From a virus, in IMG/VR virus record IMGVR_UViG_3300012008_000018, positions 1 to 38,594 of that record: a stretch of 38,594 bases of DNA; one strand, given 5' to 3'. The notes below the pieces were generated by a model that ran no database searches, was not told where the DNA came from, and saw only the letters and a list, made by a program, of their open reading frames with translations. Position 1 is the first letter of the stretch. The number at the start of each line of letters is the position of its first letter. Both the position numbers and the translations under genes were made by a program. Positions 6,535 through 14,289 of this stretch are shown here, piece after piece.

Positions 6535-7596
6535 ATGGCGAGCGTAGCGTTCATCGACTTCGAGACCCGTAGCACGGTTGACCTTAAGAAATCGGGGTCG
6601 GACGTTTACGCTCGCCATCTAAGTACCGAGATCATGTGTCTGAGTTACGCATTTGATAACGGTCCTGTAAAAACGTGGCGACGGCTGGACGACAGTCCTT
6701 CACTCCTTTTGCGTCATGTGAGTGAGGGGCATCCAGTCGTCGGTCACAATATCGGCGGCTTTGAAGTTCCAGTTTGGAATAACGTCGGAAAGCGGCTCGG
6801 CTGGTCGGAACTTAAAATTGAACAATGCCGAGACACGATGGTCATGGCCTACGCGATGTCACTCCCGGGAAGCCTTGAGCATGCAGCCGCGGCCGTCGGA
6901 ATCGAAGCGCAGAAAGATCTGAAAGGTTCGCGGATCATGCTCACCCTATGTAAGCCGAAGGGATTTACGGACTACGGCGCACCGACGTGGGATGAGGATC
7001 CGGATAAGCTGGAAGCCTTATATCGGTACTGCGAGCAGGACGTCGAGGTGGAACGGCAGCTCTATAATAGACTTCAGCCTCTATCGGCCGACGAGCAGGC
7101 GGTATGGGTTCTGGATCATAAGATCAATCAGCGGGGAGTGAAGCTCGCGGCGAAAGAGTTAGACGCCGCGATTAAAATCGTCGATCTCGAGAAGCGGAAG
7201 TTCAATCAACGCATTCAGAAAATCTCAAAAGCGTTTATCTCGACGTACAACGAGACGGGGCGGTTCAAAGAGTGGATTGAGAGCCGGGGAGTAGCGAATG
7301 TACCGAGCATCGCGAAAGCCGATGTCGTCGAACTCTTATCTCGCGAGGACTTACCGGCAGACGTTCGTGAAGCATTGATGCTTCGCCAAGAGGCCGCGAA
7401 GTCGTCGACTGCAAAACTAGAGTCGATGATTTCGTCCACCGGCTCCGATGGCCGTATCCGGGGAATATTTCAATATCACGGAGCGGGCACGGGCCGGTGG
7501 GCTGGCCGGAGAATTCAGCCTCAAAATTTCCCCCGTGGGAACTTGAATCCCACGCAAGTGGAAGAGGTGTTCGGCGTTCTAGGAGGTATTTCATGA
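6535..7596 (+). CDS. Family-A DNA polymerase, N-terminal part (3'-5' exonuclease, start of polymerase domain)
   Basis: The 353-residue product begins with a proofreading exonuclease: Exo I FIDFETRS (D8, E10), Exo [10 protein letters not shown] (N72; E77 where other families have Asp), Exo [11 protein letters not shown] (Y165, D169). The rest enters the polymerase domain up to the [15 protein letters not shown] block (about residues 322-336), which in undivided homologues immediately precedes the palm. It then stops. The palm and catalytic motifs lie in the next gene, which begins on an ATGA overlap in another frame behind its own AGGAGG ribosome site. The two products must assemble if the polymerase is active; that is inference. 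Confidence 0.9.
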   Translation: MASVAFIDFETRSTVDLKKSGSDVYARHLSTEIMCLSYAFDNGPVKTWRRLDDSPSLLLRHVSEGHPVVGHNIGGFEVPVWNNVGKRLGWSELKIEQCRDTMVMAYAMSLPGSLEHAAAAVGIEAQKDLKGSRIMLTLCKPKGFTDYGAPTWDEDPDKLEALYRYCEQDVEVERQLYNRLQPLSADEQAVWVLDHKINQRGVKLAAKELDAAIKIVDLEKRKFNQRIQKISKAFISTYNETGRFKEWIESRGVANVPSIAKADVVELLSREDLPADVREALMLRQEAAKSSTAKLESMISSTGSDGRIRGIFQYHGAGTGRWAGRRIQPQNFPRGNLNPTQVEEVFGVLGGIS

Positions 7597-8522
7597 ATTC
7601 TCCACAAGCCGCCGAATACCTAGACTGCTTCTTCGGATCTCCGCTGGATGTAGTCTCAAGCTGTCTCCGCGGCTTCTTTGTTCCGGAGGCGGGAAATGAT
7701 TTTATCTGCGCTGATTACTCGTCCATTGAGGCGCGAGTGCTAGCCTGGCTGGCTGGCGAGGAACAAGTTCTCGAGATTTTTAGAACCCACGGGCTTATTT
7801 ATGAGCATGCTGCCGCGGGTATCTTCAGCGTCTCGATGGAAGATGTTTCAAAATTCCAGAGGCTTGTCGGAAAGGTCGCGATTCTGGCGCTTGGTTACCA
7901 AGGCGGCATCGGATCTTTTCAAACGATGGCAAAAAACTACGGGGTTAAAGTTCCGGATGCGGAAGCGGAAAACATCAAAGTAGCGTGGCGGACAAAGCAC
8001 CGTAATATCGTGCAGTACTGGTACGATTTAGAGCGCGCGGCTATCGCCGCTATCGAGAACAAAGGCTCTGCGTTCCCTGCGGGATACGAAGGTCGCGAAG
8101 TTAAATACAAAGTTTCTGGTTCGTTCTTGTGGTGCCTTTTACCCTCGGGCCGCATGATCTGCTACCCATACCCAGAAATGCGAATGGTCGACACTCCCTG
8201 GGGAGAACCGAAATACGCCGTCACTTATATGGGCACAAACCCGAAGACTAAGAAATGGGAGCGCCAGAAAGCTTACGGAGGCTTACTCGCCGAGAACGTC
8301 ACCCAGGCGGTAGCCAGAGACTTACTCGCGGCGGCGTTACTCCGGTTTGAATCGTCCGGCTATCCCGTCGTAATTCATGTCCACGACGAGGTTGTCTCAG
8401 AAGTCCCTGAGGGTTTTGGATCGGTCGAAGAGTTTGAACAAATCATGTGCGCAAGTCCGGCTTGGGCGAAAGATCTCCCCGTCGCGGCCGAAGGTTGGCG
8501 CGGAAAAAGGTACAGAAAATGA
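7593..8522 (+). CDS. Family-A DNA polymerase, C-terminal part (palm and fingers)
   Basis: The ATG at 7593 lies six bases after AGGAGG and overlaps the upstream stop as ATGA, giving 309 residues. All catalytic motifs are here: motif [19 protein letters not shown] (D41), motif B R90-x3-K94 with Y102-QGG, and motif [12 protein letters not shown] (D265, E266). The N-terminal segment up to [15 protein letters not shown] continues the sequence left off by the upstream gene, so nothing essential seems lost at the split. The frame is open upstream to 7497, but that part shadows the first gene. The stop overlaps the primase start as ATGA. Confidence 0.92.
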   Translation: MNSPQAAEYLDCFFGSPLDVVSSCLRGFFVPEAGNDFICADYSSIEARVLAWLAGEEQVLEIFRTHGLIYEHAAAGIFSVSMEDVSKFQRLVGKVAILALGYQGGIGSFQTMAKNYGVKVPDAEAENIKVAWRTKHRNIVQYWYDLERAAIAAIENKGSAFPAGYEGREVKYKVSGSFLWCLLPSGRMICYPYPEMRMVDTPWGEPKYAVTYMGTNPKTKKWERQKAYGGLLAENVTQAVARDLLAAALLRFESSGYPVVIHVHDEVVSEVPEGFGSVEEFEQIMCASPAWAKDLPVAAEGWRGKRYRK

Positions 8523-10684
8523 CGAAGCTTGATAGTGCGCTACTCCTGGCTCGTAAGGGCTTTCATGTTTTCCCGCTCGTAGCGAATACGAAAATTCCGC
8601 CACGGGAAATGGACGACTTTCCTTCTCGCGCGTCGAACGATCCGGAGACTATCCTTGCCTGGTGGACGGAATCCCCTAACGCAAATATCGCCATTTCCAC
8701 GACAAAATTTAATGGGTCGGGAGCACTCCTCGCCGTGGACGTCGATAACAAGAACGGCGTCTCCGGAGATGACACCCTCTTTGGGCTCGAGATTGAGGGT
8801 CATCTTTTACCCAAGACGTTTACGCAGCACACCCCCACCGGCGGAAAACATCTTCTCTATTACTGTTCCCGCCCGGTGCGGAACAGCGCTAAGAAAATCG
8901 GGGCCGGAATCGACACCCGCGGAATTGGCGGATACGTGGTCGGCGCCGGATCCACTATCGGCGGGATTGCATACACGTTTGAAGACTTTGAACTTGTCGA
9001 TGCTCCCGAGTGGCTGGTCGAGAAGTGTTTGGATACCAGAACTAAGGGCGAGAAACTTCCCGCAGTGGAAGGCGTGAATCAGGGTTTCGCAATCAAGCGC
9101 GCCGAACACTATCTGTCGCATGAGGCTTTCAGGGGTATCGAGGGATCGCGTAATCACACTGCGTTTTGTGTAGCTTCAAAAATTAAAGACTACGGCGTTT
9201 CCGAGGTCGATTGCATCCTACTTATGAATGAGAAATGGGAGTGCAATCCTCCGCTCGAGAAACACGAGTTAACTGCGGTTATCTCAAGCGCATACAAGCA
9301 CGGCGACAATCCTCCTGGATCGCTCTCGCCGGAAGCCGTTTTCTCTCCGGTGGGGGAGGAGCCGACGCCATTTTATTTAGACGAGATCAATAGAGAATAT
9401 GCGCTCCTCTACGAGGACGGCGGGCACGTCGTTATGAAAGAGGTCCGCGATACCAACGGCGACGAGCGCCTAAAGATGTATCCCGAAGTTACTTTTAACC
9501 GAATCTTCTCTACCCGCACGGTACAGGAAACTGACGGCAAGACGATTAGAGAAGTTCCGTATTCAAAGAAGTGGCTTAACTGGCCTGGTCGCCGCGAGTA
9601 CGAAGGCCTGTGTTTCAGCCCAGGCCGCGAGCCTCCGGAAGGTTATTACAATCTCTGGCGTGGGTTCAGGGTTCAGCCTCTCGCGTACGAGAAGGCGGAT
9701 CTCTTTCAGCGCGCGGGTTTTGATGCGTTCATTGCTCACGCCAAAGAGAACGTGTGCGGCGGCGACGAAAGCCTCTTCATCTGGTTAATGGGTTATTTCG
9801 CGCACATGATTCAGAAGCCTTTTGAGCGCCCGCTCACGACGCTTGTTTTCCAAGGGCGAAAGGGGACCGGTAAAAATACGCTCGTTGACCGAGTAGGATT
9901 TCTGCTCAGAGAGCACTACAAGGTCGCGGCAGATTCGCGTTACCTCACTTCCCATTTCAATGGGCATCTCGATTCCTGTCTCATGCTCGTTCTCGACGAA
10001 GCTTTCTGGTCCGGCGACAAGTCGGCGGAAGGTAATCTTAAAAGCTTAACGACCTCGCCTAGGATTATGATCGAGCGCAAAGGCAAAGAGCCCTACATGG
10101 TGGATAACCTCGTCCGCCTGGTCGTGATCGGAAACGAGGAGTGGTTAGTCCCTGCATCGGCCGATGAGCGGCGGTACGCCGTCTTCCGAATGGGGGAGGC
10201 GAAGATGCAGGATACGAAGTTCTTCCGCGAGATGGTTCAGAATATGGACGTCCACGGGGGCTCCCGGGTCCTTCTCGATTATCTCCTCCACTTTGATCTC
10301 TCGGTTACGGATCCGAACATCGCACCCCAGACGGAAGGACTCCTTAGTCAGAAGACGGCGTCGCTTGGCGCGTTCGGATCTTGGTGGCAGGAATGCCTGA
10401 CTGAGGGCGCCATCACGGGTAATTCCTGGTCGCTGATTATCGATAAAGTTCACTTCCGGGATTCGTACGAAAAGTACTGCGACTCTATCCGGAGCTCGCG
10501 TTGGCTGTTCGATAACCGGAAGATTGGCCATTTTCTCAGGAAGTACTGCCCGTCTGCCCGGACCGATACCAAGCGCCGAGACGGCGAGGGTTTCGTCCGT
10601 ACCTACACGATGCCCGATCTAGAAACCGCCCGTGCCGAGTGGGCAAAGTATCTCGGCTTTGACATCGATTGGAGCCAAGAATGA
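8519..10684 (+). CDS. Primase-polymerase / superfamily 3-type helicase fusion
   Basis: The 721-residue protein starts at an ATG that overlaps the polymerase stop. The N-terminal archaeo-eukaryotic primase (prim-pol) domain covers about residues 5-170, with the metal-binding DVD (D74, D76), TPTGGKH (H111) and [13 protein letters not shown] PriCT-like helical segment follows (about 205-268). The C-terminal ATPase has Walker A GRKGTGKN (446-453), Walker B LVLDEA (490-495) and a downstream [18 protein letters not shown] sensor block, as in DUF5906/NrS-1-type helicases. It should prime DNA synthesis and unwind the template ahead of the divided polymerase. The next gene starts on ATGA. Confidence 0.92.
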   Translation: MTKLDSALLLARKGFHVFPLVANTKIPPREMDDFPSRASNDPETILAWWTESPNANIAISTTKFNGSGALLAVDVDNKNGVSGDDTLFGLEIEGHLLPKTFTQHTPTGGKHLLYYCSRPVRNSAKKIGAGIDTRGIGGYVVGAGSTIGGIAYTFEDFELVDAPEWLVEKCLDTRTKGEKLPAVEGVNQGFAIKRAEHYLSHEAFRGIEGSRNHTAFCVASKIKDYGVSEVDCILLMNEKWECNPPLEKHELTAVISSAYKHGDNPPGSLSPEAVFSPVGEEPTPFYLDEINREYALLYEDGGHVVMKEVRDTNGDERLKMYPEVTFNRIFSTRTVQETDGKTIREVPYSKKWLNWPGRREYEGLCFSPGREPPEGYYNLWRGFRVQPLAYEKADLFQRAGFDAFIAHAKENVCGGDESLFIWLMGYFAHMIQKPFERPLTTLVFQGRKGTGKNTLVDRVGFLLREHYKVAADSRYLTSHFNGHLDSCLMLVLDEAFWSGDKSAEGNLKSLTTSPRIMIERKGKEPYMVDNLVRLVVIGNEEWLVPASADERRYAVFRMGEAKMQDTKFFREMVQNMDVHGGSRVLLDYLLHFDLSVTDPNIAPQTEGLLSQKTASLGAFGSWWQECLTEGAITGNSWSLIIDKVHFRDSYEKYCDSIRSSRWLFDNRKIGHFLRKYCPSARTDTKRRDGEGFVRTYTMPDLETARAEWAKYLGFDIDWSQE

Positions 10685-10923
10685 GCAGCTTAAAACTTCA
10701 CCTTACCGCGGCCGAATTAAGCAAACGCTGGGGGGTTCATGCCAACACCCTTCAGCGTTGGCGCACCGAAGGCGGCGGGCCAAAGTTCGTCCGCATCGGG
10801 CTTAAGCGTATCCTCTATCCGGTCGCTGAGATCGAAGCTCACGAGAATCAGACGGTGAGTTCGACCTCGGAAAAGTCGGCCGTAAAAAGTAGGCCAGGTG
10901 TAGGCCCAAGAAAAAGGACTTAA
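10681..10923 (+). CDS. Excisionase-like MerR/AlpA-type HTH protein
   Basis: The 80-residue protein is a small winged-helix of the HTH_17/AlpA class: LTAAELSKRWGVHANTLQRW forms the helix-turn-helix, then FVRIGLKRILYPVAEIEAHE gives the wing and final helix. The tail is basic (RKRT). It lies next to attP and upstream of the integrase, the usual place of a recombination directionality factor, so it probably directs excision and bends attachment-site DNA. The start overlaps the primase stop as ATGA. The 3' end carries one 18-bp attP repeat, and the stop codon lies inside a terminator hairpin. Confidence 0.82.
   Translation: MSSLKLHLTAAELSKRWGVHANTLQRWRTEGGGPKFVRIGLKRILYPVAEIEAHENQTVSSTSEKSAVKSRPGVGPRKRT
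10889..10906 (+). repeat. Left 18-bp direct repeat flanking attP (candidate arm-type site)
   Basis: The sequence GTAGGCCAGGTGTAGGCC is repeated exactly at 11141-11158 in the same orientation. Each copy holds two TAGGCC hexamers spaced 11 bases apart, close to one helical turn, so each could seat two integrase N-terminal domains. This copy lies 47 bases left of the attP core and within the last codons of the excisionase-like gene. Confidence 0.75.
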
Positions 10924-10945
10924 CCGGAGAATCGGCTAAGTCCTT
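10914..10945. terminator. Bidirectional hairpin terminator at the end of the early operon
   Basis: AAGGACTTA (10914-10922) pairs with TAAGTCCTT (10937-10945); after one mismatch the inner CCG/CGG extends the stem over a GAGAAT loop. On the - strand the stem is followed by TTTTTCTT, a good U-tract. On the + strand it is followed by the weaker GATTTGTTT. The excisionase-like stop codon lies within the left arm, so the early operon probably ends here. Confidence 0.7.
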
Positions 10946-10953
10946 GATTTGTT

Positions 10954-10998
10954 TGGCGCGCCCTGAGAGATTCGAACTCCCGACCAACTGGTTCGAAG
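10954..10998 (-). other. attP core: 3' part of a tRNA-Arg gene (anticodon TCG) from anticodon loop to CCA
   Basis: Read on the - strand, the sequence gives an anticodon loop CTTCGAA, then CCAGT, a variable loop TGGTC, T-arm GGGAG-TTCGAAT-CTCTC, acceptor AGGGCGC, discriminator G and CCA. The T stem pairs fully (with one G-T), and the acceptor end is the same as that of E. coli tRNA-Arg genes. No matching 5' anticodon stem (ACTGG) is present on the other side, so this is a fragment, not a tRNA gene. It is the shared core where the phage integrates into a host tRNA-Arg, restoring its 3' end. Crossover is probably within the anticodon loop. Confidence 0.88.
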
Positions 10999-11005
10999 TC
11001 TGTTT

Positions 11006-11023
11006 TTGTAAACCTATTTACAA
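11006..11023. promoter_or_regulatory. Inverted repeat TTGTAAA-CCTA-TTTACAA beside the attP core
   Basis: Seven-base arms pair perfectly across a four-base spacer. It starts eight bases right of the tRNA-derived core, upstream of the integrase. It may be an integrase, excisionase or host-factor site or an operator. Very similar sequences occur at 34343-34360 and 18309-18326. Confidence 0.5.
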
Positions 11024-11085
11024 CAACTCTCATCCCTGTTAATCACCATTTCGCGTGCGATTCCGACGACGTATGCAGAGATTGT

Positions 11086-11110
11086 GAATATATTCGTGCA
11101 TAAGTTGCAC
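11086..11110. promoter_or_regulatory. Palindromic elements upstream of the integrase
   Basis: GAATATATTC (11086-11095) is a perfect 10-bp palindrome and contains TATATT, a fair -10 box, though no convincing -35 lies at the right distance. GTGCA (11096-11100) and TGCAC (11106-11110) form a second inverted repeat with five bases between. The region 11024-11174 holds no gene. It probably contains the integrase promoter and accessory protein sites. Confidence 0.35.
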
Positions 11111-11140
11111 CATTAATAACCGCTCTAAAACGCAAAGTTG

Positions 11141-11158
11141 GTAGGCCAGGTGTAGGCC
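11141..11158 (+). repeat. Right 18-bp direct repeat flanking attP (candidate arm-type site)
   Basis: This is an exact copy of GTAGGCCAGGTGTAGGCC at 10889-10906, same orientation. It lies 142 bases right of the attP core and ends 16 bases before the integrase start. Bound integrase here could also repress its own gene. Confidence 0.75.
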
Positions 11159-11174
11159 GAGACTGGAGTTCAAA

Positions 11175-12344
11175 GTGACCATACTCGAGATGATGAAGGC
11201 CGCAGCAGACGGCGAAACCGTACGGGACTCGGGCGAGCGCGGGAGTGTGAAAGGTCTCCACCTGAGAGTAAGAGGCGCAAGCCGATCCTTCTACCTGTAC
11301 TACCTTTCCCGATCGGGAGTGAAGCGTTGGCCGAAGATCGGGGACTTCGGGCCGATGACGCTCGCTCAGGCTAGGGACGTCGCTAAGGAGCTAAGTCTTC
11401 GCGTATCCCGCGGCGAGGATCCTCAGGGCGAGTGGAGTATAGCGCGCGGGGAAATGACCGTAGGCGAGCTATTTGAGCGGGCCTATAAGGACTATTGGAA
11501 CAAGCCTCGGTTCATCAAATCCGGCTGGGCCAAAGAAGTTCGCGCTATCTGGGAAAGGAGCATAAAGACGGAGTTCTCGAGTCGCTCTCTTTCCGCAATT
11601 AAAGTAGTTGAAGTGAAGAGGTGGCATTCTCGGTTTGAGGCCACCCCATACGCCGGTAACCGTGCCCTGGAAGTCCTTACTAAGATGTTCAATATCGCCG
11701 AAGCGGAAGGCATTATCCCAAGGAACACGACGCCGTGCTGGAAGATCAAGGGCTTCACCGAAAAGAAGCGCAAGCGGTACGCTACCCCCGCCGAACTCGT
11801 AAAGATCCTGGCAATTCTCGAGCGCGAGAAGCTTAAGAACCCGGGCGCCGTCGCTTTCCTGTACTGTATACTCTTCACGGGCAGCCGGCCATCAGCTCTC
11901 GAGAGAGCAACCTACGATCAACTTAAGGAAGTAACCGTAGACGGGGAAATTAGGGGCGTACTCGTTTTCGCCGGCAAGGGCACCGCCGAGAGCGGAGAAG
12001 ACGAACTCATCGTTATACCAAAAGAGGCTATGGACATGATCCGCGAACTCCCCAGGAACCGGGATGGTCGAATCTTCGGTCGCAAAAACCCACGCCGCTT
12101 TTGGGTGGATACGCGGAAAGAAGCCGGCTGCGATGACCTTTGGGCAAGAGACCTTCGCCGAACCTTTGCCACGGTAGGTATGAGCGGGGGAGTGAATAAA
12201 GCGGTGATTGGAGAACTCCTGAATCACGCCTCTCTACAGACCACCGACATCTATGCCAAACTCGACCTTACCGCGCGATTGGACGCCTCTAAGCGCATCT
12301 CCGATAGGATACTTGAACTTGGAAAGGTAGTTTCGATCCGTTAA
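11175..12344 (+). CDS. int: Tyrosine recombinase integrase (DUF4102 arm-binding type)
   Basis: The 389-residue protein has a DUF4102-type arm-binding domain (about residues 10-85), a SAM-like core-binding domain (95-185) and a C-terminal catalytic domain. Catalytic residues are R238 (TGSR), K268 (GKG), R328 within RDLRRTF, H351 (LLNHAS) and Tyr360 (TTDIY). The residue usually His before DLRR is Arg325 here, a substitution I recall in other integrases of this group. The start is GTG at 11175 after a CTGGAG ribosome site; an ATG five codons on is possible. It integrates the phage at tRNA-Arg through the adjacent attP. The 3' end overlaps the convergent endolysin gene by four bases. Confidence 0.95.
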   Translation: MTILEMMKAAADGETVRDSGERGSVKGLHLRVRGASRSFYLYYLSRSGVKRWPKIGDFGPMTLAQARDVAKELSLRVSRGEDPQGEWSIARGEMTVGELFERAYKDYWNKPRFIKSGWAKEVRAIWERSIKTEFSSRSLSAIKVVEVKRWHSRFEATPYAGNRALEVLTKMFNIAEAEGIIPRNTTPCWKIKGFTEKKRKRYATPAELVKILAILEREKLKNPGAVAFLYCILFTGSRPSALERATYDQLKEVTVDGEIRGVLVFAGKGTAESGEDELIVIPKEAMDMIRELPRNRDGRIFGRKNPRRFWVDTRKEAGCDDLWARDLRRTFATVGMSGGVNKAVIGELLNHASLQTTDIYAKLDLTARLDASKRISDRILELGKVVSIR

Positions 12345-12745
12345 GCTTTGAGCTGAAAATGATCCAGGTCTTTGAAGTGCTTCCAAGATCCGCCCCACTC
12401 GATAGGAGCGTTTTGATCATCGATCCAATTCGCGATCTGAACGTAAAAGCCAGCACGGAATTCAGCCGATTGGCCTTGGGCGGTTTCAATTAGACGAAAG
12501 AGATCCATCGCAAGCGAACACGGTTTTCCGTCTTCCATGTGGTTGTGTTTTGAGTTCGGCCATTTCAAGAGCGACTTCTTATCGGCCACGAGTTGGTCCT
12601 GCATCTCTTTGCCGCACCACACGCGGTCAACGTGAACGTCGGGGAATGCTTCCTCGATACGATAGTACCAGTAACGGATCTGTTCATGCGCTTCTTCGAG
12701 CATCTCCGCGCAGCGCTTACAGTTGCCGCCGTTATCATGTTTCAT
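12341..12745 (-). CDS. Endolysin, M15 family (L-alanyl-D-glutamate type) peptidase
   Basis: The 134-residue protein carries the M15 zinc-peptidase ligands. H67 lies in KWPNSKHNH, D81 in CSLAMDLFRL and H129 in the terminal KHFKDLDHFQL, with the typical EWGGSWKHF block before it. This layout matches phage peptidoglycan endopeptidases that cut the stem peptide. No signal peptide is visible, so it needs a holin or equivalent. An N-terminal extension of about 30 residues has a CKRC pair not usual for the family. It is the last late gene, starts on ATGA with the lipoprotein upstream, and converges on the integrase. Confidence 0.88.
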   Translation of the reverse strand: MKHDNGGNCKRCAEMLEEAHEQIRYWYYRIEEAFPDVHVDRVWCGKEMQDQLVADKKSLLKWPNSKHNHMEDGKPCSLAMDLFRLIETAQGQSAEFRAGFYVQIANWIDDQNAPIEWGGSWKHFKDLDHFQLKA

Positions 12746-12999
12746 TGGTCCTCCAGAATCTTAGTGATCGGATCAACCGGGAAACAGACATAGCCACCGT
12801 CTTGAAGGTTTTGGAACGGTCTAGTCTGCGCGCTGCCGTCTGCAAGCGCACACTGAAGGGCATCGTTGCGAGGATCCGGCACGCAAACTTCTATACGAGC
12901 TCGCTTGCGCACCGGACCCTGCGTCGTCGAGCAGCCTATCATTGGTGTCGTGATGACGGCGCTAACGAAACAAAGCGTCTTGATAAGCCCTTGCGGCAT
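12742..12999 (-). CDS. Small lysis lipoprotein, candidate outer-membrane spanin (Rz1-like)
   Basis: The 85-residue product has a signal sequence ending in a lipobox, MIGC, with Cys23 as the predicted lipidated residue. The mature part contains three further cysteines and VCVPDPRNDALQC and YVCFP motifs of a type seen in phage lysis lipoproteins. Its 5' end overlaps the 3' end of the membrane protein at 12962-13180 out of frame, as Rz and Rz1 do. It lies directly before the endolysin. It would act with the inner-membrane partner to fuse or disrupt the outer membrane. The spanin role is inferred from architecture. Confidence 0.65.
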   Translation of the reverse strand: MPQGLIKTLCFVSAVITTPMIGCSTTQGPVRKRARIEVCVPDPRNDALQCALADGSAQTRPFQNLQDGGYVCFPVDPITKILEDQ

Positions 13000-13180
13000 T
13001 CTGTCTTTCCTCAGTCGTCTTGGCGTTCTTTAATAAATCGGCAGCCCCATCGACCCGTTCCTTAAACGCAGGATCGCTTCGATACCTTTCCTCGAACTTC
13101 AGGAAGATATACGAAAGCGCAGGGAACAGAATCTTCTGAACCCACGGACTCGACAGAGCTGCCAAAAAGAATGCGGGCAT
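12962..13180 (-). CDS. Small membrane protein, candidate inner-membrane spanin or holin
   Basis: The 72-residue protein has an N-terminal hydrophobic segment (FFLAALSSPWVQKILFPALS) and a charged helical C-terminus (AADLLKNAKTTEERQNAARA). One N-terminal membrane anchor plus a cytoplasmic or periplasmic helix suits an i-spanin, although it is short for Rz. A class III holin-like role is an alternative. The overlap with the lipoprotein gene favours the spanin reading. The ATG overlaps the upstream stop as TAATG. Confidence 0.55.
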   Translation of the reverse strand: MPAFFLAALSSPWVQKILFPALSYIFLKFEERYRSDPAFKERVDGAADLLKNAKTTEERQNAARAYQDALFR

Positions 13181-13440
13181 TAGGCTTTGGCAATCTCAGC
13201 GTCTACGAGTGCCTTAAGCGCAGCCACTTCACCGGCAATGACTGGGAACTTAGCAGATACGATATCAAGGCCGGCATCGATCAAAAGCTTAGACTCAAGA
13301 TCAACTTCGATATTCGCCGATCCCTTAACGAAACCAGCAACACTACCGCCGCCAGCCGATTGCGCGATTGCGACGGTGAGTTTAAATTCGCCGCCATTTT
13401 CACTGATCATAACCGGACCATATTGTTTACTGAAGCTCAT
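13180..13440 (-). CDS. Hypothetical protein in the lysis region
   Basis: The 86-residue product begins MSFSKQYGPVMISENGGEFKLTVAIAQS and has a Gly-rich turn (SAGGGSVAGF). It then appears as alternating beta strands (SANIEVDLESKLLIDAG) followed by a helix (AGEVAALKALVDAEIAKA). There is no signal peptide or membrane segment. No family is recognised. It lies between the coiled-coil gene and the candidate spanin, and its stop overlaps the next ATG. A structural role is possible. Confidence 0.75.
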   Translation of the reverse strand: MSFSKQYGPVMISENGGEFKLTVAIAQSAGGGSVAGFVKGSANIEVDLESKLLIDAGLDIVSAKFPVIAGEVAALKALVDAEIAKA

Positions 13441-13452
13441 GTGATTCTCCTT

Positions 13453-13653
13453 TTACTTACGTTTGTTGGTGGGCTCTGGTTCCGCTATCGACACGAACGG
13501 GGTGTTCATGACGAAAGCGAGATTCTTTAGGTTTATTTCGAAATTCTGAGCGGCAAGCGAGAAGCGGTTACGGTCCTGATTCACGTCCACTTGGAGCGCG
13601 ATTAGGCGGTTCTTTAGGTCGTCCACTTCTTTGGCGAGCTCCTCTATGGTCAC
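13453..13653 (-). CDS. Small coiled-coil protein, late region
   Basis: The start is GTG at 13653, overlapping the preceding gene's stop as GTGA, after an AGG-containing site. The 66 residues open with a heptad-patterned helix (MTIEELAKEVDDLKNRLIAL) and end in a basic tail, TNKRK. It looks like a small oligomerising protein, possibly associated with tail or lysis functions. No family is recognised. Confidence 0.65.
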   Translation of the reverse strand: MTIEELAKEVDDLKNRLIALQVDVNQDRNRFSLAAQNFEINLKNLAFVMNTPFVSIAEPEPTNKRK

Positions 13654-13907
13654 TTGCCTGGTCCTCGGTCTTCCGGTGGAAGCGCCTTCGCGATCCGCCG
13701 GTTTAAGACTGCTACCTGATCTTGAAGCACCTTCACTTCCGCCTCTAACCGCTCGACTTGCTCCGGGCTAGACGTGTTTTCTTTAACGTCTTTCGCCGTC
13801 GCATCTAACTTAGCGTTTCCCATGTGGCGAGACACCCACTGTGATCCAACGATGACCACTGAGCAGACCGCTGTGATGACGTTCGGGTTAAACGCCTCGT
13901 CAGTCAT
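13650..13907 (-). CDS. Membrane-anchored coiled-coil protein (candidate holin or i-spanin)
   Basis: The ATG at 13907 overlaps the upstream stop as TAATG, so it is preferred to the in-frame ATG at 13967. The 85-residue product has one transmembrane segment (VITAVCSVVIVGSQWVS) followed by a coiled coil (EQVERLEAEVKVLQDQVAVL). N-terminal anchor plus coiled coil is the classical i-spanin shape, so this competes with 12962-13180 for that role. If the other is the spanin, this could be a holin-type protein. The sequence cannot decide. Confidence 0.6.
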   Translation of the reverse strand: MTDEAFNPNVITAVCSVVIVGSQWVSRHMGNAKLDATAKDVKENTSSPEQVERLEAEVKVLQDQVAVLNRRIAKALPPEDRGPGK

Positions 13908-14233
13908 TATGGCCCCTTCGCCACAATCGTTGCGGAGATGGTTCCCGTGCCGCTGGTCTGCGTCCATACAGCGCGGATGTAGAGATATGCGTAATCGACA
14001 AGCGGCGGGATAACTCCAGTAGTTACCGAGCTAATCGATGCGGAGGCGGTTGGAATGTCCACCCAGTTCACGTTGTCGTTAGAGGACTGAAGCTTGAGCG
14101 TCCCGGTGGGCGCCGTTCCGGTCGTCGTGTACTGAGTGGAAATTAAAACCGACTCGCCACAGTTGAACGAAGAACTATCTACGGCTGTGGTTATATCTGC
14201 GGCGTCGAAAAGTTTCTTTATAAAAGTTCGCAT
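13907..14233 (-). CDS. Beta-rich phage protein, probable virion component
   Basis: The 108-residue protein contains strands typical of a beta-sandwich: GTLKLQSSNDNVNWVDIPTA, then YAYLYIRAVWTQTSGTGTIS. The 'SNDNVNWVDI' block resembles repeats in carbohydrate-binding-like or discoidin-like tail-associated proteins, but no family can be named safely. AAGGAAAA precedes the ATG. It follows the fibre genes, so it may be a fibre accessory or virion decoration. Confidence 0.7.
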   Translation of the reverse strand: MRTFIKKLFDAADITTAVDSSSFNCGESVLISTQYTTTGTAPTGTLKLQSSNDNVNWVDIPTASASISSVTTGVIPPLVDYAYLYIRAVWTQTSGTGTISATIVAKGP

Positions 14234-14242
14234 AAATTTTCC

Positions 14243-14287
14243 TTATATTAACGAGTGAAGAAGTCTAAGTTGCGCTGGATTTGGCAT
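14243..14287 (-). CDS. Candidate 14-residue peptide between fibre gene and next gene
   Basis: The frame MPNPAQLRLLHSLI starts two bases after the fibre stop, with AGGA seven bases upstream. It stops just before the AAGGAAAA site of the next gene. It may be a true micro-gene or a relay that keeps ribosomes moving across the gap. Its shortness makes coding uncertain. Confidence 0.3.
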   Translation of the reverse strand: MPNPAQLRLLHSLI

Positions 14288-14289
14288 GA

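Noticed and set aside
10954-10998. Complete tRNA gene
   Set aside because: D arm, 5' acceptor and 5' anticodon stem are missing, so it is only the 3' part used as attachment core.
11175-12344. Integrase inactivated by loss of the catalytic His before DLRR
   Set aside because: Arg at this place is, as far as I recall, found in other functional-looking integrases of the DUF4102 group. All other catalytic residues are intact.
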